This document shows, in pieces, positions 5,796-6,602 of a stretch of DNA of 6,602 bases; positions within the stretch are counted from its first letter, which is position 1; every line of letters begins with the position of its first letter. The position numbers were made by a program, and so were the translations under genes. The DNA comes from JAJPHF01 sp035293805. GTDB lineage: Bacteria; Chloroflexota; UBA6077; JAJPHF01. The DNA lies in contig DATGMD010000048.1 of NCBI GenBank assembly GCA_035293805.1, forward strand, positions 1-6,602, in the 5' to 3' direction. The notes beneath the pieces are model-generated. The model did no database searches, was not told where the DNA came from, and saw nothing but the letters and a program-made list of their open reading frames with translations.

Positions 5796-6464
5796 GACCA
5801 GGCCGAAATCGTGCTCGACGGAGCGCTGCGAGCCAGCGAGGCGGCCAGTATCGCGTTGCACATTCCGCTGATCCGTGCGATGAGAGCCTTCTGTCAGGCG
5901 CATGCCGGTCGATTAGCCGAAGGTCTTCCCGTTCTGGAATAGCTCGCCGGACGCTCGGAGGCAAATGAACGGCTCGCGTGGGTGCCGTTCGCGCTCGCCT
6001 GGCTAGCCGAAGCGAATCTGATTGCTGGGCGCCGAGACATCGCGAGACAGCTCGCCGAGCGGGCTCTGGATCGGTTTCGGCAGCACAAGGAGCGAGGCAA
6101 TGAAGCGTGGGCGCTCCGGCTCCACGGCGAGATCGCCGCTGCCGTTGAACCGCCCGAGGTCGAGCAGGTCGAGAGCTACTACCGCCAGGCACTCGCCCTC
6201 GCGGAGGAGCTTGGCATGCGCCCATTTATGGCCCACTGCCACCTCGGCCTCGGCACGCTGTATCAGAAGATCGGCCGACAGGAGCCGGCGCTCACTGAGC
6301 TGACCACGGCCGCTGAACTGTACCGCGCAACGGAGACGACGTTCTGGCTGGAGCGAGCGAAGCTGGAACTGCTCAAAGTCGGCGACGGACCTGGTTCAGG
6401 GTGCCGCACGGCCGGTTACCGGTGCGTACTATCGCGTAGTGTCAATCCAGATAACAATGGCTGA
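5790..6464 (+). pseudogene. 3' fragment of a TPR-repeat protein of the adenylate cyclase/AAA-ATPase type, with in-frame amber codon
   Basis: One frame runs from about 5790 (PDQAEIVLDGALRASEAAS) through TAG at 5940-5942 to TGA at 6462-6464. After the amber codon, tetratricopeptide-like helices are plain: FALAWLAEANLIAGRRDIAR, ERGNEAWALRLHGEIAAAV, YYRQALALAEELGMRPFMAH, CHLGLGTLYQKIGRQEPA and YRATETTFWLERAKLELL. These match the C-terminal TPR region common in large proteins that fuse a class III cyclase or LuxR-type regulator with an AAA ATPase (recall, not searched). The catalytic N-terminal domains are missing, replaced by the IS66 fragment. The amber follows LPVLE and precedes LAGR, where Gln (CAG) would fit. 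About 20 codons after KLELL look foreign, and the stop itself lies within the IS3 left end, so the native C-terminus is probably gone too. A shorter protein could start at an internal ATG or GTG after 5942, but no good ribosome binding site is evident. Confidence 0.7.
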
Positions 6465-6488
6465 ACCGCCCCGGGTAGCGTGGAGACT
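6462..6488 (+). repeat. IS3-type left terminal inverted repeat (approximate extent)
   Basis: It begins TGAACCGCCCCGG and includes GGAGACT, as in known IS3-family ends. The right copy is outside the window, so the inner limit is an estimate. Its first three bases, TGA, also form the stop codon of the preceding TPR fragment. Confidence 0.6.
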
Positions 6489-6511
6489 CCACCCTTTGAG
6501 AGGATGGGGTC

Positions 6512-6602
6512 ATGAGCAAGGCAACACGGTATCCGCCGGAACTGCGGGAGCGCGCGATCCGGTTGGTGCGGGAGCACCGAGATGAGCACCCGTCGGAGTG
6601 GG
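6512..6602 (+). CDS. IS3-family transposase OrfA (partial, N-terminus)
   Basis: Thirty codons are visible: MSKATRYPPELRERAIRLVR followed by EHRDEHPSEW. This is the characteristic beginning of IS3-family OrfA, the helix-turn-helix DNA-binding subunit. In complete elements OrfA (roughly 90-100 residues) is fused to the DDE integrase OrfB by -1 ribosomal frameshifting. The ATG has AGAGGA (6499-6504) seven bases upstream. The visible part is undamaged, unlike the IS66 and TPR remnants to its left, which suggests a younger insertion. The rest lies beyond the window. Confidence 0.85.
   Translation, partial: MSKATRYPPELRERAIRLVREHRDEHPSEW

Larger units (their letters stand above)
6462..6602 (+). 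mobile_element. IS3-family insertion sequence, left end (continues beyond window)
   Basis: TGAACCGCCCCGGGTAGCG from 6462 followed by TGGAGACT resembles the left terminal repeat of IS3-family elements whose ends read TGAACCGCCCCGG. The OrfA start follows 50 bases later, which is the normal layout. The rest of the element, including OrfB and the right end, lies beyond 6602, so completeness cannot be judged. Bases 6459-6461 (GGC) would be part of the short target duplication if one exists. Confidence 0.75.

Noticed and set aside
5315..5863. A 182-codon minus-strand open frame across the IS66 remnant, plus others at 5569-6225
   Set aside because: They are antisense to recognisable transposase and TPR sequence and show no protein-family features.
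1..6602. CRISPR array, tRNA or rRNA genes
   Set aside because: I saw no regularly spaced direct repeats, cloverleaf-like segments or rRNA signatures on either strand.

Overview
The window is high-GC DNA with dense, consistent codon usage. It suggests an uncultured, metabolically versatile soil or marine bacterium. The IS66 subtype, the cyclase-type TPR fragment and the Rieske/UbiD gene set would fit Chloroflexota, Tectomicrobia or Rokubacteria-like lineages, but no phylogenetic marker is present, so this is only a guess.

Region 1 (about 1-5090, minus strand) is a compact operon read from right to left: a Rieske non-heme iron oxygenase alpha subunit (4940 to 3649, broken by one frameshift), a Gfo/Idh/MocA-family dehydrogenase (3601 to 2420), a lipoprotein solute-binding protein (2356 to 1202) and a UbiD-family decarboxylase (1149 running off the left edge). 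Gaps are 47, 63 and 52 nt, and each gene has an AGGAG or GGAGG Shine-Dalgarno six bases before its ATG. The reaction types form a plausible pathway: uptake of an aromatic acid, cis-dihydroxylation by the oxygenase, rearomatisation by a phthalate dihydrodiol dehydrogenase-like enzyme, and decarboxylation by the prFMN enzyme. The substrate is not known. No ferredoxin or reductase for the oxygenase and no ABC permease or ATPase lies in the window.

Region 2 (about 4941-5099) is the leader and probable promoter of the operon. It holds a perfect 10-bp inverted repeat and a sigma70-like -35/-10 pair on the minus strand.

Region 3 (5100-6602, plus strand) is a graveyard of mobile DNA. An IS66-family left end (5100) carries the first part of a TnpC transposase with an in-frame amber codon. 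Near 5790 it switches abruptly to the 3' part of a TPR-repeat gene of the adenylate cyclase/ATPase type, which also contains an in-frame amber codon. At 6462 the left end of an IS3-family element begins, and its OrfA starts at 6512 and leaves the window.

I found no tRNA, rRNA or CRISPR array. The notable points are the broken but otherwise well-preserved oxygenase, the IS insertion next to the operon promoter, the paired amber codons at probable glutamine positions, and several strong inverted repeats.
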